Source: an uncultured Clostridia bacterium
GTDB lineage: Bacteria > Bacillota > Clostridia > Christensenellales > Borkfalkiaceae
Direction of reading: 5' to 3'
Assembly (NCBI GenBank): GCA_947627575.1
Contig: CANQWN010000003.1
Span: 109,959 to 156,652 of the forward strand
Length of the DNA stretch: 46,694 nucleotides
Translations under genes and position numbers: made by a program
Shown: piece by piece, positions 13,334 to 21,225 of the stretch
Numbering within the stretch: position 1 is the first letter of the stretch
Layout of the letters: every line of letters begins with the position of its first letter
Notes under the pieces: model-generated
Told to the model about the DNA's origin: nothing
Databases searched by the model: none
What the model saw: only the letters and a program-made list of their open reading frames with translations

Positions 13334-14236
13334 TTAATTACGCGCCCCCGGCTTCTGCATACCCGCTTCTTCCAATCTTTCGTCACATTCGCGGAAGTAT
13401 TTTTTATACAGCCGTTGCATACCTTTCGCCTTGTCCGGTACGATGGGGAAGGGGATGCTGTCGTCCTTTTCAAGCTCGGTAAGGCGGTAACTGCCGTTCA
13501 CTTTCCAAAATTTGAATATCCCTACCGAAATCGCGTCCGAAGGGCAGTTGAACGAACAGCCCATGCAAAGCACGCAGCGGTGCCCGAACTTGAATTTGCC
13601 GTTTTCTATGCGGATATTGTTTTCGGGGCAGATATTCACGCACCTGTTGCAGTTGACGCATTTTTTTGCGTTCACGCGGAAAAGCGGTCCGTGAATGTGC
13701 GCAAATTTCTGTTCCAGCCACCTCAACGGCGGCGCGTAAAAAGTTTTGTAAAAGGGTTGCTTTATCTTTTCCCGCTTACGTTCCGAAATTTCCCTGCAGT
13801 TAAGTTCAACCAACGCCTGCGCATATATCCACATCTGCTTCGCCATTGCGTCGGAATGTCTGTAAATCATATTGTACGGCATAACTATATGCCTTTCAAA
13901 AGCTATGTCGTATCCCTTTTTGGAAAGTATCTTTATAAGTTTCTGCGAGGAACAGTCGTTAAGGTGCAGTCCTTCCCCGCTTGTTTTAAAGATAAACGCC
14001 CGTCTGTAAGCAACGGCGGGCAGGCTTTTTACAAATTTAATTATGGGTTCGGGCGGGTTGAAAGCGTGAATGGGGTAGCCCACGCCTATCAGGTCGTAGC
14101 CGTCAGGCGCGGGGAACGGTCCGCTTTTTTCCGAAACGCGGTAAATTTCCACGTTCGCGTCAAGATATTTTTTATACAGCGCGGCAACGCTCAACGTGTT
14201 GCCCGTACCCGAAAATACGTATAAAATTACCTTCAT
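13334..14236 (-). CDS. EFR1-type flavodoxin/ferredoxin fusion protein
   Basis: A 300-residue electron-transfer protein. The N-terminal flavodoxin-like half begins with an FMN-phosphate loop (FSGTGNTLSVA). The C-terminal half holds two [4Fe-4S] motifs, CVNCNRCVNICP and CVLCMGCSFNCP, as in 2[4Fe-4S] ferredoxins. This arrangement is the EFR1 family ('ferrodoxin') common in anaerobic Firmicutes; its physiological partner is not established. The start codon overlaps the stop of the upstream epimerase-like gene (ATGA), so the two are translationally coupled. Confidence 0.88.
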   Translation of the reverse strand: MKVILYVFSGTGNTLSVAALYKKYLDANVEIYRVSEKSGPFPAPDGYDLIGVGYPIHAFNPPEPIIKFVKSLPAVAYRRAFIFKTSGEGLHLNDCSSQKLIKILSKKGYDIAFERHIVMPYNMIYRHSDAMAKQMWIYAQALVELNCREISERKREKIKQPFYKTFYAPPLRWLEQKFAHIHGPLFRVNAKKCVNCNRCVNICPENNIRIENGKFKFGHRCVLCMGCSFNCPSDAISVGIFKFWKVNGSYRLTELEKDDSIPFPIVPDKAKGMQRLYKKYFRECDERLEEAGMQKPGARN

Positions 14237-15795
14237 TTTTTCACTATAAACTTGTCCTCGTCAGCCGAAAGCGGATACACGTCGTCCGTTTCCCCGTCGG
14301 TATGCGTGTCAAAATATACCTGCGCTATAAACGGACTGCGCTTTGCAACCGCGCCGTACCGCCAGGGTTTGGGTTCGCAGTCCGGGCAGAAATATCCGCC
14401 GCGCAAAACGGTAAAGGGGGAAAGGATAAATTCGTGCCCTTCCGCGCATCTCCATTTCAGCTTTTCGTGCGGGTCGCCGCAATAGTTTTCGGATAACAGC
14501 CTGCCGCCGCGGAATTTCGCCGCGTCGTCCAGCTGTTCAACCGTAAGTTCTGCAATAGGCACGCTTTCGTCGTAGCCGTGGTCAAGCAAATACTTTTCCG
14601 CGCTTTCAACGTCGCGCAGTTTTTCGTAATCTATCTTTCCGTCGGGCAGATTCCCCTCGCAAAGCAGGGGATAATCTTTCCAATCGGCGGCTATCTTTTC
14701 ATATTGTTCCCTGCCGCCGAAAAACGCCTTCACGCGCCCTTCCTTGCCGTGTTTCAGCCAATACATAGGCGCGTTGGTGTTTTTGAACAGCCGCTTTATA
14801 AGCAGTGAGGAAATAAGTTTTGCGGGCACAATCTTCCCCAACTTGAAGTAGGGGTGCTTTTTAAGCGTGGCGCGCCAGAAATCGTCGAAGGTCTGCGTGC
14901 GGAAATGCAAAAAGTTTTCCAGCCTGTCGCTGTCGTAAAACCATACGCCGTGGAAGTTCCTTGCAATGTTCCAGTTGGGCTTGAAAAATTTCTTCGCGCC
15001 ATTGCCCATTATTTTAAAACCGCCGTCCAACGTTTCAAAGCCCGTAACGCGGCAAGCCGCGCCGCCGCCTATGTTGTAAATGTCGTTCCAGAACCCTTCC
15101 AGCTTTCCGTCAAGGTCCCGTTCCACAAGGTTGCGGCAAAGCCTGCCGCTGTCCTCGTCGGTAACCCATTCGAGGGGGCAGTTCCACGAGGTGTGGAACA
15201 TAAGCCCGTCTTTCAGGTTGTTGGCGAACATATACTTGTGCAAAACCGCCGTCTGCCGCAGGGAAACAAAATGCGGCAGTCCGCTTTCCAGCAGATATTT
15301 TTCGGCTTTCAGCTTGTTTTCGGAATAGCAGTCGTAATCGCTTGAAATTATGGGGTCGCCCACCCTGCCCCAAACGTGGGGATAACTGCGGTTGCCGTAC
15401 ATAGCCACGGTGGCTACGTGCACGAACTTTATTTTGTCCGCCCGCCCGCTTGCCTTAACGGCGTCTATAAGATTTTTCGTCCCCAAAAAGTCGGTAAGAT
15501 AAGTGCCCTCGGGGTCGTGGTCGGATTTGGGAGGGATAAGCGCGGCGCAGTGAAAAACATAGTCGCACCCCGCAATAAGTTTAACGCAGTCGGCATAGTT
15601 TGCAATGTCACCCTTAAATCTTTCAACTTTGCCCTTGTTCGCCTTTACCGTCTTTTTAAAAAACTTCGGCAGTTTTTTCTCGCCGTCGTAAATTATACAC
15701 CTTATTTCGATATTTCTTTCGGACTGCAAAAGGTGGTATAACACCTCGCCGCCCATGGCGCCCGTGGCGCCCGTCAATGCAACTTTAATACTCAT
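14233..15795 (-). CDS. NAD-dependent epimerase/dehydratase-like protein with C-terminal zinc-ribbon-like segment
   Basis: The 520-residue protein opens with a Rossmann dinucleotide motif (ALTGATGAMGG) and extended SDR features: an N-terminal NAD-binding fold, a DYVFHCAALIPP segment and an active-site-like YSENKLKAE (Tyr-x3-Lys). After about residue 370 it continues into an extra region. That region includes a Cys/His cluster (CAEGHEF, then CPDC, near residues 457-480) resembling a treble-clef zinc ribbon, which ordinary epimerases lack. The substrate cannot be predicted. The start at 15795 gives MSIKVALTG; upstream in-frame codons lack SDR character. It heads an operon with the EFR1 and DUF368 genes, transcribed from a good minus-strand promoter. 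Confidence 0.85.
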   Translation of the reverse strand: MSIKVALTGATGAMGGEVLYHLLQSERNIEIRCIIYDGEKKLPKFFKKTVKANKGKVERFKGDIANYADCVKLIAGCDYVFHCAALIPPKSDHDPEGTYLTDFLGTKNLIDAVKASGRADKIKFVHVATVAMYGNRSYPHVWGRVGDPIISSDYDCYSENKLKAEKYLLESGLPHFVSLRQTAVLHKYMFANNLKDGLMFHTSWNCPLEWVTDEDSGRLCRNLVERDLDGKLEGFWNDIYNIGGGAACRVTGFETLDGGFKIMGNGAKKFFKPNWNIARNFHGVWFYDSDRLENFLHFRTQTFDDFWRATLKKHPYFKLGKIVPAKLISSLLIKRLFKNTNAPMYWLKHGKEGRVKAFFGGREQYEKIAADWKDYPLLCEGNLPDGKIDYEKLRDVESAEKYLLDHGYDESVPIAELTVEQLDDAAKFRGGRLLSENYCGDPHEKLKWRCAEGHEFILSPFTVLRGGYFCPDCEPKPWRYGAVAKRSPFIAQVYFDTHTDGETDDVYPLSADEDKFIVKK

Positions 15796-15836
15796 AATTA
15801 TCTTTCGTTTTACGCCGATGTCAAAGCGTTTTAACA

Positions 15837-15865
15837 ATTTTATCACATAAATCGTTTACTGTCAA
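15837..15865 (-). promoter_or_regulatory. Promoter of epimerase-EFR1-DUF368 operon
   Basis: On the minus strand, TTGACA (15860-15865), a 17-bp spacer and TAAAAT (15837-15842), preceded by an extended TG, give a predicted start near 15830, about 35 nt before the ATG. Confidence 0.8.
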
Positions 15866-15958
15866 ATTCCGCACCCGACTTTTCCGTCTTTTGTCGCAAT
15901 ATATTCTTAATTTTGCCCTTTTTCAACATATATCAACCACAACTTCCGTCCACGTCAT

Positions 15959-16001
15959 AAAAAACCGCCCGCCCTCGGACAATTTCCGAAGCGGACGGTT
16001 T
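15959..16001 (-). terminator. Terminator after the AT-rich orphan gene
   Basis: An imperfect long hairpin is formed by an outer arm 15963-15972 with 15991-16000 (one mismatch) and an inner TCGGA/TCCGA stem. Read on the minus strand it is followed by six T. It lies about 60 bp past the stop of the gene ending at 16062. Confidence 0.7.
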
Positions 16002-16061
16002 GCGCCTGTCTTAAAATAAGGTTAAACTTTTTGCGTGAACCAAACAGCCCCGCTTTAAGTT

Positions 16062-16643
16062 TTATATTTTTTTTGTTTGAGGGTATCTGCTTATGTCATA
16101 TAACTTCCCGCGCTCTTTTATATCGTAGCCTCTTGCTATATATTGGCTACGTATTTTGTCATAAATTGACTCAAACTCATGCGTTTCGTGTTTTTTTCCG
16201 TTAGCATGATCTTTTAAAAATGTCCAATAGGCTAATTCAAATATTTTGCTTAATACAAAAAATCTATTTCGCTTGAGAATTAAATCATCGCACTTGGTAT
16301 TGTCCGAACAATATGCGAAATATGCATCTGAAAGATCTTCAATTGCAATTTGCAATTCTGCCTCCTCAATATGAGTTCCGCCTTTATAATAGTAATATAA
16401 TTCTTCTTTTGTCTGTATGAAAAGTTTATCGTTACGATTACTCTTGATATATTCAATATTACTGTAGGTTAAAATATCAGATGTTAATTTTCGTGCATAA
16501 TTTAAATTTTCGGTTCGATGGGTGGCAGCTATTTTCAGATAATTGTTCTTGCGGGTAACAATTTGTGATACGACAATGTTTATCAACAATGTCAGTAAGG
16601 CAACTATTATCGCCAATATATCAACAACCGTTTTCCAATCCAT
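16062..16643 (-). CDS. AT-rich orphan protein with one N-terminal membrane segment
   Basis: A 193-residue protein begins with a hydrophobic segment (about residues 5-28, DWKTVVDILAIIVALLTLL...) followed by a long charged, mostly helical cytoplasmic-type region rich in Tyr, Lys and Asn. The start is set at the ATG at 16643 because AGAGAGG sits just upstream; a TTG six codons earlier lies inside that ribosome-binding site. Base composition is clearly more AT-rich than its neighbours and its codons are A/T-ending, which suggests recent acquisition, possibly as an accessory or defence gene next to a tRNA. No family was recognised. Confidence 0.7.
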   Translation of the reverse strand: MDWKTVVDILAIIVALLTLLINIVVSQIVTRKNNYLKIAATHRTENLNYARKLTSDILTYSNIEYIKSNRNDKLFIQTKEELYYYYKGGTHIEEAELQIAIEDLSDAYFAYCSDNTKCDDLILKRNRFFVLSKIFELAYWTFLKDHANGKKHETHEFESIYDKIRSQYIARGYDIKERGKLYDISRYPQTKKI

Positions 16644-16780
16644 AAAAATTACCTCTCTCAAAAATATTATTTTCAGCGATATAACAATCGGAAAATGTCA
16701 AAACTAAATTTTTCGCTTATTACTGTCGCCTTATTACTATACCACAAAATTTCGCATATTTCAAGCCCGAAACTATACCC

Positions 16781-16825
16781 AAAATAAAGAGCAACGAAGT
16801 TGCCATTTTGGGGCAACTTCGTTGC
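16781..16825 (-). terminator. Terminator of tRNA-Leu
   Basis: A perfect 14-bp stem (16791-16804 with 16812-16825) with a 7-nt loop, followed on the minus strand by a T-rich tail, lies 22 bp beyond the tRNA 3' end. Confidence 0.85.
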
Positions 16826-16846
16826 AAAATGCGCCTTGCGGCGACG

Positions 16847-16929
16847 TGGTGCCGCTGACAGGACTTGAACCTGCAAGGTTGCCCGCGGGATCCTAAATCC
16901 CGTGTGTTTGCCGATTTCACCACAGCGGC
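16847..16929 (-). tRNA. tRNA-Leu (anticodon UAG)
   Basis: The minus strand folds as a class II tRNA. The acceptor stem is GCCGCTG/CAGCGGC, with a D arm containing TGGTGAAATCGGCA, and a 5-bp anticodon stem encloses the loop TTTAGGA (anticodon TAG, G at position 37). An 11-nt variable arm and a T arm with TTCAAGT follow, and the CCA end is encoded (16847-16849). It decodes CUA and related CUN leucine codons. It has its own promoter and terminator. Confidence 0.96.
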
Positions 16930-16947
16930 GGACGCGTTTACCCGATA

Positions 16948-16976
16948 ATTTTAAATCAAAAGGCGTAAAATGTCAA
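16948..16976 (-). promoter_or_regulatory. Promoter of tRNA-Leu
   Basis: Minus-strand TTGACA (16971-16976), a 17-bp spacer and TAAAAT (16948-16953) sit about 20 bp before the mature tRNA 5' end. Confidence 0.85.
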
Positions 16977-17047
16977 CAATATGCCCTTTTACTGTGAAAT
17001 TCAGGCGAAAAATATCTTCGCCGTATATACAAAACGGCAGGGGATGT

Positions 17048-17056
17048 GATATAATT
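17048..17056 (+). promoter_or_regulatory. Extended -10 promoter of the ABC permease operon
   Basis: TGaTATAAT (17048-17056) is an extended -10 element with a perfect TATAAT. No good -35 hexamer is seen 17 bp upstream. The predicted start is just before the ribosome-binding site GAAGAGGA of the gene at 17076. Confidence 0.65.
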
Positions 17057-17075
17057 CAGTTGAAGAGGATAGCAA

Positions 17076-17666
17076 ATGTACACTTCGGAAAAGTATCTTA
17101 AATTTGACACAAAGCGCACGGCGCAGACGCAGAAAGCGCTTAACGGCGTTATGCAGACGGTAAATCTCGTCATGATAATAATAGGTTCCGCAGGCGTAGC
17201 CGCGTATATTGCGTTGGCGACATTTATCAATCCCACGCCCGTATGGGTAAACGCGCTGTTGGCTTTTGCATTGCCGTTTGCTTACGGGCTGGTGATGTAT
17301 CTCACCGTTAAAAGCGCAAATAAAAACGTGATATTGTCCGGGGAAAGCATACAATCTTGCTTCTATTCCGATAGATTTGTTGTTTCCTTTCTTAAGGACG
17401 GGATGAAAATTTCCGAAAAGACGTATTCTTACGGCGGTATCACCCGCTGTAAAACGAAGTACAATCACTATTTGATTTCGGTCGGCTACGAAAAAATACC
17501 CGTTTGCCTCGACGATATGGACGAACGGGAAAAAGCTACGCTTTATGCGGTTACGTCCCATGACAAGGGCGGCGACGTTTTGCCGCTTAACGCATATGCC
17601 GCCGCGCTTGCCGCCGCAGTGGTAAATCAATCGCAAGACAATGAAAATGGCGGGGAGAATATATGA
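17076..17666 (+). CDS. Two-pass membrane protein, YcxB-like C-terminal half
   Basis: A 196-residue protein has two predicted membrane helices (about residues 28-50 and 58-78) followed by a beta-rich soluble region (NVILSGESIQSCFYSDRFVVSF... through IPVCLDDMD). That region resembles YcxB/PH-like domains. It is the first gene of an operon with an ABC ATPase (ATGA overlap at 17663) and an FtsX-type permease, so it may be an accessory of that transporter. The domain resemblance is by eye and only moderately certain. Confidence 0.65.
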   Translation: MYTSEKYLKFDTKRTAQTQKALNGVMQTVNLVMIIIGSAGVAAYIALATFINPTPVWVNALLAFALPFAYGLVMYLTVKSANKNVILSGESIQSCFYSDRFVVSFLKDGMKISEKTYSYGGITRCKTKYNHYLISVGYEKIPVCLDDMDEREKATLYAVTSHDKGGDVLPLNAYAAALAAAVVNQSQDNENGGENI

Positions 17667-18364
17667 GTTTTCTTCAACTTAACGGCGTTTGCAAAAATTA
17701 TAAAGTAGGTTCGGTTACAGTAGAGGCGCTTAAAGACGTCTCTTTTGGGCTTGACGACGGCGATTTTGCCGTGGTGTTGGGCAGTTCGGGCGCGGGCAAA
17801 ACCACGCTTTTAAACCTTTTGGGCGGAATGGATTGCGCAACCTCGGGCGAAATAACGCTGGACGGCAAATCTATAACTTCGCTGGACAGGAAGGGGCTTA
17901 CGCAGTACCGCCGCGCCGACGTTGGGTTCGTATTCCAATTCTACAACCTTATGCCCAATCTCACCGCGCTGGAAAATGTGGAAATAGCCACGGAAATCTG
18001 CAAAAATGCCTTAAAGCCCGACGACGTATTGCGCGACGTGGGGCTTGAAGAACGGTTCAACAGTTTTCCCGCGCAACTTTCAGGCGGGGAACAGCAGAGG
18101 GTTTCGATAGCCCGCGCCGTTGCCAAAAACCCCAAACTTCTGCTTTGCGACGAACCTACAGGCGCGCTGGATTACGTTACGGGCAAGCGCATTTTAAAAC
18201 TGTTGTACGACGTATGCAAAGCCCGCAAAAAACTTGTTGTGGCGGTAACGCACAACCAGGCGTTGAAAGATATGGCGGATAAAGTTATCTATATCAGAAG
18301 CGGATGTATTGAAAGGGTGGAAACAAACCCCGCGCCGCGCCCCATAGAGGAAATAGAATGGTAA
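17663..18364 (+). CDS. ABC transporter ATP-binding protein, MacB/LolD type
   Basis: A 233-residue nucleotide-binding subunit with Walker [11 protein letters not shown]-loop region [10 protein letters not shown], signature LSGGEQQR and Walker [13 protein letters not shown] followed by the H-loop VTHN. These are hallmarks of the MacB/LolD/FtsE branch, whose members drive mechanotransmission or lipid/peptide export rather than import. Its start overlaps the upstream gene by 4 bp, and its end overlaps the permease gene by 7 bp, so all three are coupled. Confidence 0.93.
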   Translation: MSFLQLNGVCKNYKVGSVTVEALKDVSFGLDDGDFAVVLGSSGAGKTTLLNLLGGMDCATSGEITLDGKSITSLDRKGLTQYRRADVGFVFQFYNLMPNLTALENVEIATEICKNALKPDDVLRDVGLEERFNSFPAQLSGGEQQRVSIARAVAKNPKLLLCDEPTGALDYVTGKRILKLLYDVCKARKKLVVAVTHNQALKDMADKVIYIRSGCIERVETNPAPRPIEEIEW

Positions 18365-20202
18365 TTACAACCTACCTCAAAACGCTGTGGCGAATGTTCA
18401 AAAAACACGTCACCCGCCTGCTGTCCATAATTTTTATGGTGCTTATAAGCGTCGGCTTTATTTCCGGCATAGGCTCCACAACGGACAAAATAAACTATTC
18501 CCTGACGGACTATTACAACAACAGGCGCGTATGCGACATAATACTTAAAAGCACGGACGGAACCCCGCTTGACGAAGCCGCGCTTATTTCAACTTACGGC
18601 GAGGACAACGTAAATTTCGGGTTTTCCTACGAAACGGAGGGCGAGGACGGCGTAACCCGCTATTACTTTATCGATTTTCCCGAATGGACGCTTAATAAGG
18701 TTGATTTCATAGAGGGGGAAGAATCGGACGGCTTTAAAGTATATGCCGAACGCCCCGACAAAAAGATAAACGGCTATCGCCCCGGCGAAGAGGCGGCGGT
18801 GCGCTTTCCCGCGGACGTTCCTTTCCCCGAAATGCAGATGGAAGTGTGCGGGGTAGTTCAAAGCCCGCTTACTTTCGGGCAGGACGGCGAACCTTCGTGG
18901 ATTGCCAACGAAAACCTTTCCACGCCAGACGTGGTGACCGAACTGAACAAACTTACGCCCCTCGTAAACATAATCTACGTGCCCATTTCGGCTAATCCGC
19001 TATTTGCGTATTTGCCCCATACCGACGCTTATATCGCGCTTTCGGGCGGGGTGCGCTCCTCGTTCGCGGGGATGAGCAGTCAATACAAGTCGGCTGTGAA
19101 TGCGGAAAAGACCAAACTTCTGGAAGAATACGGCGGCGGAGTGCAGGCGCTTACCCTGTTCGACAACTATTCTTTCAAGGCGCTTAAATCCTACGGCGAT
19201 AAAGTTATGTACATAGGCTACGTGCTTATGGTGGCGTTTATGCTTGTAACCGCGCTTGTGGTGCTTTCCACGATGACCCGCCTTATCGAGGAAGAGCGGC
19301 AGCAGGTTGCCTGCCTTAAAACGCAGGGCTATTCCGATTTCGGCATAATCACCAAATATCTGTTCTTTGCGCTGATAGGCACGGGGATAGGCGGCTTCGG
19401 CGCGTATTTCGTCGGGCTGGGGATAAGCAGGCTTATCTATAAAGTGTTCAATTACACCTTTGCAATGCCGCCCATTTCTTCACACGTCGCAATGGTGTTC
19501 TATATCGTCGTGTTCAGCATAATAGTAGTGGCGACCCTTGCGGCTACGGCGTTCGCCGGGCTTAAACTGACGCACAAGACCCCCGCAGAACTTCTCCGCC
19601 CCAAATCTCCGCGCCCCGGCAAAAAAGTGGTTATAGAAAGGATACCGCTTATCTGGAACCGCCTTTCCTTCAAATACAAATCCACGGTGCGCAACGTTTT
19701 GAGGTATAAAAGCAGGTTTGTAATGACGGTGCTTGCCGTCGCCATATCGATGGCGTTGGTTATGGCGGGGCTTACCCTTCTGGATATTTGTCTGTTCAGG
19801 GGCGTGGAATCCATATCCATAATGATGGTTTCGATAGTGATAGTGGTGTTTGCCGGCTTGCTTACCGCAGTAGTTATTTACACCCTGACAAACATAAACG
19901 TAAGCGAGCGCAACCGCGAACTTGCCACGCTTATGGTTTTGGGCTATCAGGACAGGGAAGTGGCGTGGTATATCTACCGCGAAATTCTGATAGACGTGGC
20001 TTTGGGCATAATTTTGGGCTATCCGCTGTCCGCGGCGATTATGGCGGTTCTGTTCAGCATAATGGCGGTGGGCACCTATGCAACAATGATGTGGGCGGTG
20101 GCGCCGTTCGTCATCTTTGCGTTCACCTTTATGGTTATGCTTCTGCTTCGCCGCAAAATTGTTAAAATCAATATGAATGAAAGTTTGAAAGCGATAGAAT
20201 AA
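18358..20202 (+). CDS. FtsX-like ABC transporter permease
   Basis: A 614-residue permease with an N-terminal membrane helix (about residues 20-40) and a large extracytoplasmic domain (about 40-280). A cluster of three helices follows, then a second FtsX-like block (about 440-605) ending in MNESLKAIE. The duplicated FtsX arrangement matches Firmicute MacB/YtrF-like exporters. It pairs with the ATPase encoded immediately upstream. Substrate unknown; antimicrobial-peptide resistance or lipoprotein handling are possibilities from the family only. Confidence 0.88.
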   Translation: MVITTYLKTLWRMFKKHVTRLLSIIFMVLISVGFISGIGSTTDKINYSLTDYYNNRRVCDIILKSTDGTPLDEAALISTYGEDNVNFGFSYETEGEDGVTRYYFIDFPEWTLNKVDFIEGEESDGFKVYAERPDKKINGYRPGEEAAVRFPADVPFPEMQMEVCGVVQSPLTFGQDGEPSWIANENLSTPDVVTELNKLTPLVNIIYVPISANPLFAYLPHTDAYIALSGGVRSSFAGMSSQYKSAVNAEKTKLLEEYGGGVQALTLFDNYSFKALKSYGDKVMYIGYVLMVAFMLVTALVVLSTMTRLIEEERQQVACLKTQGYSDFGIITKYLFFALIGTGIGGFGAYFVGLGISRLIYKVFNYTFAMPPISSHVAMVFYIVVFSIIVVATLAATAFAGLKLTHKTPAELLRPKSPRPGKKVVIERIPLIWNRLSFKYKSTVRNVLRYKSRFVMTVLAVAISMALVMAGLTLLDICLFRGVESISIMMVSIVIVVFAGLLTAVVIYTLTNINVSERNRELATLMVLGYQDREVAWYIYREILIDVALGIILGYPLSAAIMAVLFSIMAVGTYATMMWAVAPFVIFAFTFMVMLLLRRKIVKINMNESLKAIE

Positions 20203-20234
20203 ATAGACATTTTTTATAAAATAATTGATTTTAT

Positions 20235-20263
20235 TTGACAAAACAAGCATTTAAGTATAAAAT
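20235..20263 (+). promoter_or_regulatory. Promoter of the Pr6Pr-like gene
   Basis: TTGACA (20235-20240), a 17-bp spacer and TAAAAT (20258-20263) predict a start near 20270. That start falls inside the left arm of the terminator-like hairpin that follows. Confidence 0.7.
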
Positions 20264-20265
20264 TT

Positions 20266-20301
20266 ATCGAGGTTGCGCAAGTTGCAACCCCGATATTTTT
20301 T
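20266..20301 (+). terminator. Terminator-like hairpin overlapping a promoter start site
   Basis: An 11-bp stem with one A-C mismatch (20266-20276 with 20284-20294) is followed by a T-run at 20296-20301. It ends 12 bp before the next ATG. It probably ends the ABC permease operon, or attenuates the following gene. Confidence 0.65.
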
Positions 20302-20313
20302 ACGAGGTGTATT

Positions 20314-21045
20314 ATGCCTGTGTACGATAAAAAATCGCTTTGCGACAACCTGTTCACGCAGATGATTTACAGGATAGTTTTCTGCGTCATATCCGCCCTC
20401 GGCTGCGTGCTTTCGCTGGGATACTTCACAAACGTGTACGGGACGGACGCTTTCACCGTCTCGCACAATTTCTGGCAATACTATACAAATCTTTCCAACT
20501 ATTTTTGTTTCGGCGTGGGCGTAGCGGTGTGCGCCTCCACGGTAAAGCGCGTAAAGCGGGGCGAAACGCGCGGCAACAACACCTGCGCGCGCACGTTAAA
20601 GTTTTGCGGCGTGGTAATGATAATGGTAACGTTTTTCGTGTACATAACGCTGTTGGGCGAAGTGGGGAAGCCGAATTTCTGGAACAGTTTGGGCAATCTC
20701 TGCTACCATGTGGCTGCCCCGTTGCTGTTCATAGCCGATTTCATAATTTTCGACGAGCATAAAACGTTGGGTTGGCTTGCGCCCCTTAAAACGTTTGTCC
20801 TTCCCCTCGCGTACGTCGCCTACATAATGATATACGGCGCAATCTGCCGCGCGGCTGACCTCAATTTCGAATATCCGTATTTCTTCCTCAACGCGGATAA
20901 GTTAGGCTACGGCGGAGTTGCTGTGTGGGTGCTTATTTTGCTTGCGGTATTCACCGCGGCGGGCTATCTGCTGTTTTTATACGATAAGCTGGTAAAGGTA
21001 GACGGCAAGTGGAAATTGGATTTCCGCAGCACCCAGCTTATATAA
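20314..21045 (+). CDS. Pr6Pr-like integral membrane protein
   Basis: A 243-residue protein has about six hydrophobic segments and the segment FWQYYTNLSNYFCFGVGVA, resembling the 'first-loop' motif of Pr6Pr-family (FAR-17a/AIG1-like) membrane proteins. The biochemical role is unknown in bacteria. A GAGGTG ribosome-binding site precedes the ATG. It is monocistronic, with its own promoter before it and a long perfect terminator after it. Confidence 0.72.
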   Translation: MPVYDKKSLCDNLFTQMIYRIVFCVISALGCVLSLGYFTNVYGTDAFTVSHNFWQYYTNLSNYFCFGVGVAVCASTVKRVKRGETRGNNTCARTLKFCGVVMIMVTFFVYITLLGEVGKPNFWNSLGNLCYHVAAPLLFIADFIIFDEHKTLGWLAPLKTFVLPLAYVAYIMIYGAICRAADLNFEYPYFFLNADKLGYGGVAVWVLILLAVFTAAGYLLFLYDKLVKVDGKWKLDFRSTQLI

Positions 21046-21057
21046 AGTTTGACATAA

Positions 21058-21095
21058 ATACGGTTGCGCGGCAAACGCCGCGCAACCGTATTTTA
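21058..21095 (+). terminator. Intrinsic terminator after the Pr6Pr-like gene
   Basis: A perfect 15-bp stem (21058-21072 with 21077-21091) with an AAAC loop is followed by a short T-run, 12 bp past the stop codon. Confidence 0.85.
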
Positions 21096-21169
21096 CGTAT
21101 GCGGCAGGCGTTTTCAATCGTGCGGCGCGCTTTTGCGCAATTAAATTTTGCTTAAATTTTTATAATCTA

Positions 21170-21198
21170 TTGAAAAAGCCGCGATTATATGTTATACT
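21170..21198 (+). promoter_or_regulatory. Promoter of the hydrogenase gene
   Basis: TTGAAA (21170-21175), a 17-bp spacer and TATACT (21193-21198) predict a start near 21205, about 20 nt before the ATG. Confidence 0.75.
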
Positions 21199-21225
21199 TG
21201 ATTACAATAATCGAAGGCGGTGCTT

